NCBI RefSeq assembly: GCF_021010575.1
Contig: NZ_JAJNAG010000005.1
Location: forward strand, 1 to 64,000
Length of the DNA stretch: 64,000 nucleotides
DNA from: Limnobaculum eriocheiris
Lineage (GTDB): Bacteria > Pseudomonadota > Gammaproteobacteria > Enterobacterales > Enterobacteriaceae
Direction of reading: 5' to 3'
In this document: positions 36,878-46,802 of the stretch, in pieces
How the letters are laid out: each line of letters begins with the position of its first letter
How positions within the stretch are numbered: the stretch's first letter is position 1
The notes under the pieces: model-generated
What the model saw: only the letters and a program-made list of their open reading frames with translations
Database searches by the model: none
What the model was told of the DNA's origin: nothing
Program-made: the position numbers and the translations under genes

Positions 36878-39366
36878 GCGTGCGTTTCCTGAACCTGCTG
36901 CGGGCCACCAAAACCGGTTACGGCAGGAATTACCCCCTGATAGCGTTCAACCTGTACCGTGGCCGTATGGGCAGAAGGCCCCTGAGCAAGTTGAGATGTA
37001 CCGATATCTGCACTCAGTACGTTAGGATCGCCATAGGTGCAAAGAGTACCTGCTTTACCGCCTTCCAACGGTGAATACCAGGCACCTTCATGGATACGGA
37101 TAACGCCCGCGGTATAATCTTCACTGATCACCATGCCGGCGAGTACCTGTCCGCGCGCGTTAAATACTCTGGCAATATCGCCATTTTTTAGTCCACGGGT
37201 TTTTGCATCGCTTGGGCTGATATACAGCGGCTCTCTTCCATTAACCGCGTAAGTCTGGCGATAGTTATCGCTGGAGCAAATTTGGGAGTGCAGGCGCTTA
37301 TCCGGATGACAGGATTGCAGATGAAGCGGATATGTCTCTGCCTGTTTGCCGCTGTGGCTGCGTTCAAACGGTTCCATCCATACCGGATGCCCCGGGCAAT
37401 CCTGATAGCCAAACCCGGCGATGGTTTTGCTGTATATCTCAATCAACCCTGACGGCGTACCCAAGGGGTTAAGGTCGGGTGAGTCACGAAACTCACCGTG
37501 GCGCACCCAGGGGGCTCCTGCCGGATATTCAATATAGCCTTCGCCATTCCAGAAAGTATCAAAATCAGGCATGGTTACGCCGGTTTCTTGCCCTTGTTTG
37601 CGGCCTTCTTCATACAGGCGTTTAATCCATTGCATTTCCGTCAGTTTTTCGCTGTAGGTCTCATCCTGACCAAAACGTTTACATAAATCGGTAAAAATAT
37701 CGAAATCGTGGCGCGCCTCAAACTGTGGCTTAACCACCTGACGAATTGCCATTAACCCCTTATTGGAATGGGTGCCAAACTGTTCAATATCATTGCGTTC
37801 ATAGCGAGTGGTAACCGGCAGCACAATATCGGCAAAGCGGCAGGAGGCGGTCCACTGATGGTCAAGTACGATAATTGTCTCCAGTTTTTTCCAGGCTTCG
37901 ATCATACGGTTACGGTCTTGCTGGGCATGGAATGGATTGGCCGCAGTGAAAATGGCCATTTTTATCTCCGGGAAGCTGAGGGTTTCGCCATTAAAAGCCA
38001 GTTTTTTACCCGGGGAGAGTAAACAGTCCACCATGCGGGAAACGGGAATGTGTGGTGATGCACCGCGGAAATCTGCGGCATGTACCGCTTTAGGTGGGGT
38101 GCTTAGCCCGCCCAGGCCAGACAGAACCGGACCTTTAGAGGTTACCGTGCCGCCACCGTTATAGTGCCAGCCAAATCCTACGCCGCCACCCGGTAAGCCA
38201 ATTTGCCCCACCATGGTTGCCAGAACCACCAGCATCCATGGGTACTGCTCGCCATGATGCATACGTTGTACACACCATCCCCCCATAAACTGCGTGCGGC
38301 CCTTCACTAACAGGCGAGCCAGCTCACGTATTGCCTCCTCATTGATACCGCAAATAGCAGCGGCCCATTTGGCATCTTTTGGCTGCTTGTCCGTTTCGCC
38401 GGTCAGGTAAGGCAGAAATTGTTCGAACCCAACGCTGTACTCTTTAACAAAGGCTTCATCGTAGAGCTTTTCGCTATACAGGGTATGGGCCAGACCCAGC
38501 ATCAAAGCCACGTCTGTTTGTGGATTGAGCGCCAGTTGCTCGCAGCCCAGATAGTTTTGCGTTTTGCTACGCACCGGATCGATGCTGATAACCCGCATTT
38601 TTCCCTGAGATACGTTGTCTTTGATTTGTTGCCAGTAGCCAAAAGGCTCATGGTCAGGCACCAGATACTCAATTTGCAGGTTCTTGATGGGGTCACAGCC
38701 CCAAAGAATAATGGTATTGGTATTTTCAATGACCAACGGTAATGAGGTTTGTTGCTCGTATACTTCCAGCGAACCAATCACATGTGGCAGAACAATCTGA
38801 GCGGCGGCGGCCGAATAATCACCTACGGTTGTCACATAGCTACCGTGCATACCAAGGGCTCTGTCCATTGCTCCGCCGGCTTTATGCAGTTTACCAATCA
38901 TTTGCCAGTCGGCCAGGCCGGTAAAGACGCCGGATGAACCGTATTGTTTCTGTACTCGCTCTAACTCTTGCCAGAACAGATCCAGCGCCCGATCCCAGGT
39001 AACGCGCACAAAACGGTTGTCTCCACGCTGTGAACGATCGGATTTTTCCCGTTTAAGCAGCCAGTCAAGGCGAACCATAGGATAGCGAACGCGGGAAGGG
39101 TTATAGACGATCTCTTTTACCGCTTTTAGCATGTCACAAGGAAATTTGTCATGTTTAAATGGGCGCGTATCAATCCATTCGCCGTTAACCACTTTGGCTT
39201 CAAAAGCACCAAAGTGGGAACCGGATTGAATCCACTGTTCCGGGCTGGCTTCTGCTGCCCATGCCCGGCTGATTAATGGACCAGTACTGAAGGCACTCAA
39301 GGTACCGGTGGCCATCATCCCCTGAATAAAGCGGCGTCTTGATGAACTAATATTTTGAAAACTCAT
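36874..39366 (-). CDS. torA: TMAO/S-oxide reductase, molybdoenzyme (TorA/TorZ-type)
   Basis: The 830-aa protein has a Tat signal (SSRRRFIQGMMATG) and the molybdopterin-guanine-dinucleotide domains of the DMSO-reductase family: VTWDRALDLFWQEL, a Ser-ligand segment VTTVGDYSAAAAQIVLPHVI, NTIILWGCDPIKN, GGWCVQRMHHGEQ. There is no N-terminal iron-sulfur Cys motif, as in TorA, TorZ and BisC. It would reduce trimethylamine N-oxide or related S- and N-oxides in the periplasm, fed by TorC. The start is placed at MSFQNIS so that the signal peptide is complete. TorA, TorZ or a biotin sulfoxide-type substrate cannot be told apart by eye. Confidence 0.9.
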   Translation of the reverse strand: MSFQNISSSRRRFIQGMMATGTLSAFSTGPLISRAWAAEASPEQWIQSGSHFGAFEAKVVNGEWIDTRPFKHDKFPCDMLKAVKEIVYNPSRVRYPMVRLDWLLKREKSDRSQRGDNRFVRVTWDRALDLFWQELERVQKQYGSSGVFTGLADWQMIGKLHKAGGAMDRALGMHGSYVTTVGDYSAAAAQIVLPHVIGSLEVYEQQTSLPLVIENTNTIILWGCDPIKNLQIEYLVPDHEPFGYWQQIKDNVSQGKMRVISIDPVRSKTQNYLGCEQLALNPQTDVALMLGLAHTLYSEKLYDEAFVKEYSVGFEQFLPYLTGETDKQPKDAKWAAAICGINEEAIRELARLLVKGRTQFMGGWCVQRMHHGEQYPWMLVVLATMVGQIGLPGGGVGFGWHYNGGGTVTSKGPVLSGLGGLSTPPKAVHAADFRGASPHIPVSRMVDCLLSPGKKLAFNGETLSFPEIKMAIFTAANPFHAQQDRNRMIEAWKKLETIIVLDHQWTASCRFADIVLPVTTRYERNDIEQFGTHSNKGLMAIRQVVKPQFEARHDFDIFTDLCKRFGQDETYSEKLTEMQWIKRLYEEGRKQGQETGVTMPDFDTFWNGEGYIEYPAGAPWVRHGEFRDSPDLNPLGTPSGLIEIYSKTIAGFGYQDCPGHPVWMEPFERSHSGKQAETYPLHLQSCHPDKRLHSQICSSDNYRQTYAVNGREPLYISPSDAKTRGLKNGDIARVFNARGQVLAGMVISEDYTAGVIRIHEGAWYSPLEGGKAGTLCTYGDPNVLSADIGTSQLAQGPSAHTATVQVERYQGVIPAVTGFGGPQQVQETHA

Positions 39367-39388
39367 AGAAATATCCTCATTGTGTTTT

Positions 39389-40510
39389 TTATTCTCTGGT
39401 ATCGCTGGCATGGGTTTGCAGGTATTTCAGTAGGGTGCTCTCTTCCTGTTTGCTTAAGCGGTAATAGGTGGACATGGCTTTTAACCCGGCAATCCAGCCG
39501 TTGGCGTTATATTGGGTCGTTGGAGGCGTGCTATGGCAGGAGCTACAGGTGGATTTCAACATGCTCTCTGCGTATTGCCAGACAGGTTGTAGGCTGCTGC
39601 TAAATCCTTCCCGTGATGTCCAGGCGGTGACGCTAATCTGTTCCCATTGCTGGTTGGAGACAGTGTCTTGCTGTTGAGTAAGTACTTTCACCGCAGGTAA
39701 CAGGGAATCATCCAATACGGCGCTAAATACGCGCTTGCCGGGATATTGGGTGATGACTCTTCCCCGGCCACTATTTTCGCGCCAGCCGGTGATCTCTATT
39801 TGTATCTGTTGATCCTGACTGGCCAGTACGGTGACTTTTGTTGCTGGCATTAGCTGGGCTTTACCTGCCTCACCATTTGCTGAGGCTGTGATTTTTTTAT
39901 CCGTTAGTGTGAATAGTTCCTTACTTTCTGGCAGTTGCTGTGCCTGTTGTTCAAGCTTCTTAAAATCATCACGGAAACCGCTGCTGGTATCAGGTTTTCG
40001 GTGCGCAATGCCTTTATGACAGTCGATACATTGACTATCTTTTCCGGCCGCCGTACTCATTTGCTGTGCTGCCGAGGAAGATTGCCTGCCGTGGTCCATG
40101 GCCTGATAGCTGTGGCAGGATTTACAGGCAGCAGAATTGCTTTCTGTCATACGCAACCACTCTTTATGGGCTAATTCCAGTCGTTTAGCTTCAAATTTCT
40201 CTGGTGTATTGATAGAAGGAGAAATCCACTGGTAATAAAGTTCGCTTACCGCTTGGGTTTTACGAACCAGTGTAGGAATAATTCCGGGTGGGATATGGCA
40301 GTCCTGACATTCAGCCCTTACGCCGGAAGCATTTTTGAAATGAATACTCTGTTGATACTCTGCTGCCACCGTGCTCATGGAATGGCAGGACAGGCAAAAT
40401 TCAGTTTTGCTGGTGTAATGAATGCTCTGGTAACTTCCCCAAATTAATAACAACATCAATAAAGCGCCGCTAAACATCAGTGCTACGCTCTTTTTGCTCA
40501 GTTTACACAT
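39389..40510 (-). CDS. torC: Pentahaem c-type cytochrome (TorC/TorY-type)
   Basis: The 373-aa protein has an N-terminal membrane anchor (VALMFSGALLMLLLIWGSY) and five CxxCH haem sites: CLSCH, CQDCH, CKSCH and CIDCH in the NapC/NirT-type domain (residues 30-180), and CSSCH near the C-terminus (about 340). This four-plus-one layout is that of TorC and TorY, which pass electrons from menaquinol to the periplasmic reductase. It is first in a torC-torA-torD operon. The start is placed at MCKLSKKS (40510), 27 bases inside the longest frame. Confidence 0.9.
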   Translation of the reverse strand: MCKLSKKSVALMFSGALLMLLLIWGSYQSIHYTSKTEFCLSCHSMSTVAAEYQQSIHFKNASGVRAECQDCHIPPGIIPTLVRKTQAVSELYYQWISPSINTPEKFEAKRLELAHKEWLRMTESNSAACKSCHSYQAMDHGRQSSSAAQQMSTAAGKDSQCIDCHKGIAHRKPDTSSGFRDDFKKLEQQAQQLPESKELFTLTDKKITASANGEAGKAQLMPATKVTVLASQDQQIQIEITGWRENSGRGRVITQYPGKRVFSAVLDDSLLPAVKVLTQQQDTVSNQQWEQISVTAWTSREGFSSSLQPVWQYAESMLKSTCSSCHSTPPTTQYNANGWIAGLKAMSTYYRLSKQEESTLLKYLQTHASDTRE

Positions 40511-40697
40511 AGTTGTCTCTCTGTTTTTTATCTGCACGTTAACGGGGAAAGGGCAAAAGGAGATAGAGACAGAGGGATGCGGTTGATAGGAACAGATAAC
40601 TCAATATGAGTAGCATCAATATCTAGCGGGATGTTTCTCCTTTATGATGCAATGATAGTTACAGGCGATCTCAATTTGATGGAAATGGCGGTTTAGC

Positions 40698-42173
40698 ATG
40701 TTGGATATTCATCTGGACCCACTATCGGGCACTCCCTTACAACAGCAGATATTTCAGACAATACATCAGGCCTTGCTACAGGGGGAATTACCCGTTGGTT
40801 ATCGGCTACCGTCGATACGTGAACTGTCCCGAAATTTGAATGTAGCGCGTATTACGGTGGTTATGGCTTATGACAAGCTGATTCAAAATGGCTATGTTAA
40901 AAGCCGCCCGGGTATTGGGTATGAAGTGGTTTTTAGTAGCGTATTACAAAAAGCGCCTCAGGTTACGCCGATAGCAAATGCCAGAGAGCCGGTTAAATTG
41001 ATGCCCGTCAGCGTTGGTCAGGATGTTTATTCCCCGGCTACCCCTGAACTTTATTGTCGATTAGGGGTTCCCGCCCCCCATGCTTTTCCATGGCCCAGTT
41101 GGCGAAAGTGGAATAACTCAGCCAGCAATTCTAAACACCATTTATTAACCCGTTACCATTCGCCGCAGGGGTTGCTCTCTTTGCGCACGGAGTTGGTGAG
41201 ATTTCTGCGCCTGACTCGCGGTATAGAAACCCGGCCAGAAAACGTGATTGTGATAAATGGTATTCAGGAGGGGCTGGCTTTGTTTGCCCAGCTTTTTATT
41301 CTTAATACCAAAAGTTGTAAAATAGTGACGGAATAACCCTGTTATTCAGGGGCATGGCATTTATTTAATTATTATCAGGCGGATGTAACAACGGTAGCCG
41401 TTGATGAGCAAGGGATCCAGGTTGAGCAACTGCCTTCCCGACCAGTGCATCTTTGCTATGTCACACCTTCCCACCAATATCCCATTGGTGGGACTCTTCC
41501 TCTCGATCGTCGTCGCGCTTTGCTAACCTGGGCGCAAAAGACCGGTGCCTATGTGATTGAAGATGATTATGATTCTGTATTTTCCTATAACAATATCCCG
41601 TTACCGGCGCTGAAAGCCATGGATGAAGACGACCGGGTGATCTATATAGGTACGTTTTCTAAAACGCTGGGGCCGGGTATGCGTATGGGGTATATGGTAT
41701 GTCCGGAAGCGATTCTGACACCCGTTCAAAATATGAAGGCGTTAAGCAACAGTGGAAGTAACTGGTTACAGCAGCAATTTTTGGCTGATTTTATGCATGA
41801 CCAGCGTTATTACAGTTATTTGCGTAAGTTAGAGCAGGAGTATGCCAACCGTCAGCGCATTCTGGTGGAGGGGCTACAGCGAATTTTCCCTCAGGGGCGA
41901 GTTTTAGGGGTGGAAAATGGACTGCACCTTACACTGGTGTGTTCATTGACGGCACAGCAGGTGGCATTGTTGCGGGAGCGTTGCCTGCGGGAAAATATTC
42001 GGTTTGATACCTTGGTAGAACTGGCAAATGGTTCAGAAACAGCCTGGCTGGAAGCGGTCTCTTCACCGCTGTTATTTTTTGGTTTTGGCGGCTTAAACCA
42101 ACAGCAATTGCTTCATGTTTTGAGCATTATTGAGCAGCAGGTGACCATACTCCAACAGGAAGCAAGTACCTAA
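40698..42173 (+). pseudogene. MocR-family GntR/aminotransferase regulator broken by a stop codon
   Basis: The N-terminal part (to 41336) is a GntR winged helix (PLQQQIFQTIHQALLQGELP, YRLPSIRELSRNLNVARITV) and the beginning of a class I aminotransferase-like domain. The reading frame continues unchanged after a TAA at 41334-41336 with PCYSGAWHLFNYYQADVTTV and goes on through YVIEDDYDSVFSY and GTFSKTLGPGMRMGYMV (PLP-lysine region) to 42173. In MocR proteins the interrupted place is the conserved E-N-P, so the TAA has replaced one Asn codon. Divergent from torC, it may have been a local regulator; without read-through, only a DNA-binding fragment is made. Confidence 0.85.
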
Positions 42174-42180
42174 CGGATGG

Positions 42181-42669
42181 TTATATCAACCAATATGCGG
42201 CCTGAATGACGCCAAAAGCAATAAGTCCGGCAACCACATCATCAATCATGATGCCAAAACCTCCAGAACAGTGATTATCAAACCAACGAATAGGCCAGGG
42301 TTTCAGAATGTCGAAGAAGCGGAAGGTAATAAACGCCGCGATCATCCAGATGAACCCCTGGGGTAGGGCAATACAGGTGATCCACATACCAACAAACTCA
42401 TCCCAGACAATTGCGCCATGGTCGTCCATGCCTATCGCATCCGTTGCCGCCTGACAGGCCCAAACCCCAAGCGCAAAAGTAATTACCAGCATCAGCAAAT
42501 AGGCTGGCATTGGTAACATTTGCAGCAGATAAAAAAATGGGATGGCCGCCAGAGAACCAAAGGTTCCTGGAGCTTTAGGTGACAGGCCAGAACCAAAACC
42601 CGTGGCAATCCAGTGTAATGGGTTAGTTATCGACAGCTTGTACAGTTCAGGTTTGATTTTGATGCTCAA
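42181..42669 (-). CDS. pgpA: Phosphatidylglycerophosphatase A
   Basis: PgpA removes the phosphate from phosphatidylglycerol phosphate to give phosphatidylglycerol in the inner membrane. The 162-aa protein shows the family motifs: WIATGFGSGLSPKAPGTFGS near the N-terminus, DDHGAIVWDEFVGMWITC (the metal-binding, catalytic segment), FRFFDILKPWPIRWFD, and GGFGIMIDDVVAGLIA. Four hydrophobic segments are visible. In E. coli pgpA follows thiL; here it stands alone, convergent with the broken MocR gene. Confidence 0.95.
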   Translation of the reverse strand: MSIKIKPELYKLSITNPLHWIATGFGSGLSPKAPGTFGSLAAIPFFYLLQMLPMPAYLLMLVITFALGVWACQAATDAIGMDDHGAIVWDEFVGMWITCIALPQGFIWMIAAFITFRFFDILKPWPIRWFDNHCSGGFGIMIDDVVAGLIAFGVIQAAYWLI

Positions 42670-43086
42670 GATATAACGTCCAAATGTTGAAATGATCCGT
42701 CCCTTATTGGACAGAGAATCAGTAATAATAACGGTGAATTCTATCAGAAGATTATAGGATTTTTTCTGATAAATAATGGAGTTATCGTTATTGATTATAT
42801 TAATTAATATTTTAACGGATATAGAAAGACCGGTTTAACCAATAATTGTGCCAAAGTAACCGGGATAAAAATATGTTAGACTGGCGGACTGCCGTGTAAG
42901 AATATTGATTAGCGGTAATCTGTTTTTGCCTTTTCTAATCAAGCTAATATATTGATATGGTTTAATTGACAATATTATTTTCAACGGTTTTAGGTTGTAA
43001 AATAGTCAGACAGATAGTGAATTAGATCTATTTTGATCCGAGTGATTTGGGTCTATAACCCTTAAATTGGAAGGTAATTAATTCGT
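42670..43086. promoter_or_regulatory. Region upstream of terC
   Basis: The 417-base AT-rich gap between divergent pgpA and terC contains their promoters and a GGAAGG ribosome site before terC. I looked for the manganese riboswitch found before alx/mntP-type genes and did not find its conserved core. Nothing else could be assigned. Confidence 0.4.
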
Positions 43087-44127
43087 ATGGAAACAACATC
43101 ATTAGGATTCCCTCTTGAGACTGTTTTAGTTTTTATTGGTATTGCATTAGCCGCCATTTTTATTGACTTATATGCACATCGTAAAGATAGGGTACTAAGT
43201 TTAAAAAGTGCGGTACTTTGGTCGATCTTTTGGATCGCTACCGCGCTGGTTTTTGGTGGCTATCTGTATATTCATCATGGTGAAAACGTCGCCAGCCTCT
43301 ATATTACAGGCTATGTTCTGGAGAAGGCGCTCTCCGTTGATAATCTGTTTGTCATGATGGCCATTTTTTCATGGTTTGCCGTACCCAATGTTTACCGCCA
43401 TCGCTTGCTGTATTGGGGAATCATTGGGGCAATCGTCTTCAGAGCTATTTTTGTGGTTATCGGTACCGGCCTGCTGGTACTGGGCCCTTGGGTTGAAATG
43501 CTGTTTGCTGTTATTGTCGCCTTTACGGGAGTGATGATGCTGCGCAGTGGGGGAGATGATGATGAGATTGAGGATTACTCCTCGCACTTCGCCTATCGCT
43601 TTGCCAGAAAGCTCTTCCCATCTTATCCGAAACTGTCGGGTAACCGCTTTTTACTTAATCAAAAAGAGCTTGATGCTGAATTAACTAAACCAGAGAACGC
43701 GGATTTAGTTGGTAAGATTGGTAAAGGCATGTTTTACGCCACCCCTCTGTTTTTATGCGTAGTGGTTATTGAGCTCAGCGACGTGATGTTTGCCTTTGAC
43801 TCCGTACCTGCGGTGATTGCCGTTAGCCGGGAACCGCTGATTGTATACAGTGCAATGATGTTTGCGATTTTAGGTTTGCGTACTCTGTATTTTGTTTTAG
43901 AGGCGATGAAGCAATATCTGGTGCATTTGGAAAAAGCAATTATTGCGTTGTTATTCTTTATTGCGGCAAAACTGGCATTAAATGCTTCTGCACATCTGTT
44001 TGGTCATGGATATTCAATCGATCCAACAACCAGCTTATTTATTGTTTTAGGCATGTTAGCTTTTGGGGTACTGGCAAGCCTGATTTGGCCAGAGAGGATT
44101 GAAAGCGATTCAGAACCAACATCTTAA
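43087..44127 (+). CDS. terC: TerC-family integral membrane protein
   Basis: The 346-aa protein has nine or so membrane segments and the TerC hallmarks: GYVLEKALSVDNLFVMMAIF, WGIIGAIVFRAIF, GDDDEIEDYSSHFAYR and VIELSDVMFAFDSVPAVIAV with conserved acidic residues in the membrane. Length and the sequence as a whole agree with plasmid-borne TerC (346 aa) more than with Alx. TerC proteins are linked to tellurite resistance and to metal-ion export, especially manganese. The other ter genes are not nearby, so it probably has a housekeeping metal role. Confidence 0.9.
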   Translation: METTSLGFPLETVLVFIGIALAAIFIDLYAHRKDRVLSLKSAVLWSIFWIATALVFGGYLYIHHGENVASLYITGYVLEKALSVDNLFVMMAIFSWFAVPNVYRHRLLYWGIIGAIVFRAIFVVIGTGLLVLGPWVEMLFAVIVAFTGVMMLRSGGDDDEIEDYSSHFAYRFARKLFPSYPKLSGNRFLLNQKELDAELTKPENADLVGKIGKGMFYATPLFLCVVVIELSDVMFAFDSVPAVIAVSREPLIVYSAMMFAILGLRTLYFVLEAMKQYLVHLEKAIIALLFFIAAKLALNASAHLFGHGYSIDPTTSLFIVLGMLAFGVLASLIWPERIESDSEPTS

Positions 44128-44156
44128 TCGATAATGGTGCAGTTAAATCAGATAAT

Positions 44157-44182
44157 AACAGGGCGAATAAATTCGCCCTGTT
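44157..44182. terminator. Bidirectional terminator after terC
   Basis: AACAGGGCGAAT and ATTCGCCCTGTT form a 12-base perfect stem with a 2-base centre between the convergent terC and aldo/keto reductase genes. Confidence 0.75.
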
Positions 44183-44196
44183 TGGTTAGTGAGTGA

Positions 44197-45045
44197 TTAA
44201 AGCATTTCCAGCGGTTTTTTTCGCGATGGTGGAGGGAATGCCGCATCCAGCGTCACGTAATCTTCATGTTCCAGATGAATACTTAAACTGCCAATATTCT
44301 CTATCATATGTTCAACGCTTGATGCTTTGGGAATGGTAATAATATTGTGGTCGCGCAATACCCAGGCCAGCGCAATTTGAGCCGGAGTGGCATGATGACG
44401 TTTTGCCACCTTCACCAAAGCAGGATGTTCCAGCAGGCGAGCCTGTTCAATGGGTGAATAGGCCATAACCGGCATGCTATTACTGCGGCACCATGGCAGC
44501 AGATCGTACTCAATCCCTCTGCGAGAGAGGTTATACAGTACCTGATTGGTAGCGATTTGCTCATTGTCCACGATAGACAGCAGCTCTTCTAAATCGTCTA
44601 CATCAAAGTTACTGACGCCCCACTGGCCAATTTTTCCCTGTTCCACCAGATCTTCCATGGCGTTAATTGTTTCTTCCAGTGGAATATGGCCGCGCCAGTG
44701 CAACAGATAGAGATCAATGTACTCTGTACCCAGACGTTTTAAGCTACCTTCACAGGCAGCAATCGTCCCTTGAGCGCTGGCATTACCGGGAAGCACTTTG
44801 CTTACCAGAAACACATCGTCGCGGCAGCCTTTAATGGCGGCACCAACTACCCGCTCGGCACCACCATCAGCATACATCTCAGCGGTATCAATCAGCGACA
44901 AACCCCGCTCAATGCCCTGACGTAGGGTTTGAACTTCGCGTTGAATATCGGAGCCGCGCTCCCCCATAAACCAGGTGCCCTGACCAAATACCGGGACATC
45001 GTCCCCGCTAGGTAAAGTGATATAACGCATGTGCTGTCTGGCCAT
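44197..45045 (-). CDS. Aldo/keto reductase (YeaE-like)
   Basis: The 282-aa protein is an NADPH-dependent aldo/keto reductase with the catalytic tetrad in place: Asp and Tyr in LIDTAEMYADGGAE, Lys in VFLVSKVLPGN and His in LYLLHWRG. The C-terminal NADP-binding part reads IPKASSVEHMIENIG. Sequence similarity is greatest to E. coli YeaE (methylglyoxal and aldehyde reduction) judged by recall of that protein. It lies 25 bases downstream of rraB on the same strand. Confidence 0.88.
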   Translation of the reverse strand: MARQHMRYITLPSGDDVPVFGQGTWFMGERGSDIQREVQTLRQGIERGLSLIDTAEMYADGGAERVVGAAIKGCRDDVFLVSKVLPGNASAQGTIAACEGSLKRLGTEYIDLYLLHWRGHIPLEETINAMEDLVEQGKIGQWGVSNFDVDDLEELLSIVDNEQIATNQVLYNLSRRGIEYDLLPWCRSNSMPVMAYSPIEQARLLEHPALVKVAKRHHATPAQIALAWVLRDHNIITIPKASSVEHMIENIGSLSIHLEHEDYVTLDAAFPPPSRKKPLEML

Positions 45046-45070
45046 GCAATCAACCTCCAGTTAATGAAAA

Positions 45071-45505
45071 TTAATGGCGTGTTCCGTTGTCATCCTCATC
45101 CATAGGATATTCACCGTCGTCATCTTCATCATCACTGCCGTTAGGATCTTCAAAATAGGTGCCCCAACCGTCGTAATTGATGTCGTAGCGATCCGCCAGC
45201 TTGATAAGCTGTTCAACTTGCTTATCAATGATATCAGCGTTAAGAGAAACTTCACTGATCACATCACAACAAAGGACGATTAAGCCATCTTCTACTTCTA
45301 ATTCTTCCGGCTCGGTGACTTCGTAGCCGAGTTTAAATGCTTCGACTGCTGCTTTCTCCAGAGTGTCGAAATCTTCTGCGGAAAGGTGATGTTCGATGGC
45401 GTACAGTGCATCAGGATCGCTGCCGTCTTCCAGCAGTTCTTCAATAATCAGTCGAGTTTCTTCGCGTTGTTCTTCCAGCAGGATTCTCAGTTCGTCATTA
45501 GCCAT
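45071..45505 (-). CDS. rraB: Ribonuclease E inhibitor RraB
   Basis: RraB binds the C-terminal scaffold of RNase E and changes which transcripts the degradosome cuts. The 144-aa acidic protein begins [20 protein letters not shown], has [20 protein letters not shown] and ends in a strongly acidic tail ([20 protein letters not shown]), all as in enterobacterial RraB (YjgD). It is divergent from argI, the same neighbour as in E. coli. Confidence 0.95.
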   Translation of the reverse strand: MANDELRILLEEQREETRLIIEELLEDGSDPDALYAIEHHLSAEDFDTLEKAAVEAFKLGYEVTEPEELEVEDGLIVLCCDVISEVSLNADIIDKQVEQLIKLADRYDINYDGWGTYFEDPNGSDDEDDDGEYPMDEDDNGTRH

Positions 45506-45603
45506 GGTATTTTCCTATTAGGATAGTCAGTTAGCGGTATTCTCACATAGTGCAACCGGTAGCTCCACTGGAAAGAGAAAGTTTTCTGTATTATCCGGTT
45601 GAT

Positions 45604-45642
45604 TGTGAATATTAATTCATATAAATTGATTTTTAATTCAAT
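45604..45642 (+). promoter_or_regulatory. Tandem ARG boxes (ArgR operator) of argI
   Basis: TGTGAATATTAATTCATA (45604-45621) fits the 18-bp ArgR consensus perfectly. A second box, ATTGATTTTTAATTCAAT (45625-45642), follows after 3 bases, the normal spacing for a hexameric ArgR operator. It should repress argI when arginine is plentiful. Confidence 0.9.
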
Positions 45643-45684
45643 TTATCACGCTATCTTATATTTTAAGCTCAGGGAGACAGCCCA

Positions 45685-46695
45685 ATGCCTCAGTTCTATC
45701 AGCGTCATCTGCTTCGGTTACTTGATTTTAGCCCAAATGAGATTGCCGAATTACTCGCTTTATCCGCCAAACTCAAAAAAGATAAAAAAAGTGGCGCTGA
45801 AAGGCCATTGTTGAGCGGAAAGAACATTGCCTTAATCTTTGAGAAAGACTCAACCCGCACGCGCTGTGCTTTTGAAGTCGCGGCTTTTGATCAGGGGGCC
45901 AGAGTGACCTATCTTGGTCCAAGCGGTAGTCAGATTGGACATAAAGAGTCAATTAAAGACAGCGCGCGGGTATTAGGGCGGATGTATGACGGTATTCAGT
46001 ATCGGGGTTTTGGCCAGAAAATTGTTGAGACACTGGCTGAATTTTCCGGCGTTCCGGTATGGAACGGTCTGACAGATGAGTTTCATCCCACCCAGATTTT
46101 GGCCGATTTATTGACCATGCAGGAACATTCTCCACAAAAATCCCTGTCTCAGATTAAGTTTGCCTATGTAGGTGATGCCCGCAACAATATGGGGAATTCT
46201 CTGTTGGAAGGGGCGGCACTGATGGGAATGGATATTCGACTGGTGGCCCCAAAGGCCTGCTGGCCACAAGAGTCTCTGGTGGAGAGCTGTCAGGCTATCG
46301 CTAAAAAGACCGGTGCTCGTATCACTCTGACGGAAAATGTCGCTCAGGGGGTTGAAGGGGTAGATTACCTGTATACCGATGTTTGGGTGTCAATGGGAGA
46401 GCCAAAAGAGGTATGGAAAGAGCGTATCGCTTTACTTAAGCCTTATCAGGTTAATCAGGCCATGATTGTGTTAACCCATAATCCACAGGTGAAGTTTCTC
46501 CACTGCCTGCCGGCGTTCCATGACGATAAAACCGTTATGGGCAAACAGATGGCGGAACAGTATGGATTGCATGGCGGTATGGAGGTTACTGACGAGGTGT
46601 TTGAATCAGTGCATAGCGTGGTGTTTGATCAGGCGGAAAACCGGATGCATACCATTAAGGCGGTGATGGTGGCGACGCTGGTACACGCATATTAA
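45685..46695 (+). CDS. argI: Ornithine carbamoyltransferase
   Basis: The enzyme joins carbamoyl phosphate to ornithine to give citrulline in arginine synthesis. The 336-aa protein has the carbamoyl-phosphate motif [20 protein letters not shown] (S-T-R-T-R), the [15 protein letters not shown] segment and the ornithine-binding loop [12 protein letters not shown] (HCLP). The ARG boxes just upstream and divergent rraB support the argI locus. The ribosome site CAGGGAG precedes the ATG at 45685. Confidence 0.97.
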   Translation: MPQFYQRHLLRLLDFSPNEIAELLALSAKLKKDKKSGAERPLLSGKNIALIFEKDSTRTRCAFEVAAFDQGARVTYLGPSGSQIGHKESIKDSARVLGRMYDGIQYRGFGQKIVETLAEFSGVPVWNGLTDEFHPTQILADLLTMQEHSPQKSLSQIKFAYVGDARNNMGNSLLEGAALMGMDIRLVAPKACWPQESLVESCQAIAKKTGARITLTENVAQGVEGVDYLYTDVWVSMGEPKEVWKERIALLKPYQVNQAMIVLTHNPQVKFLHCLPAFHDDKTVMGKQMAEQYGLHGGMEVTDEVFESVHSVVFDQAENRMHTIKAVMVATLVHAY

Positions 46696-46728
46696 TTTTT
46701 TGTCGGACAGGTAAAAATTTAGTTGGGA

Positions 46729-46762
46729 GCTGGTTTCGTCCACTAGCTGGTTTCGTCCACTA
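46729..46762. repeat. 17-bp perfect tandem duplication
   Basis: GCTGGTTTCGTCCACTA occurs twice in direct succession (46729-46745, 46746-46762), shortly after the argI stop codon. Confidence 0.9.
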
Positions 46763-46802
46763 ATAGTGCAGAGTCTAAATTGCCTATCGTGCAAGTGGCC
46801 GA

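Noticed and set aside
42880-43086. Manganese riboswitch (yybP-ykoY) before terC
   Set aside because: The conserved core sequence and stems of that riboswitch were not found.
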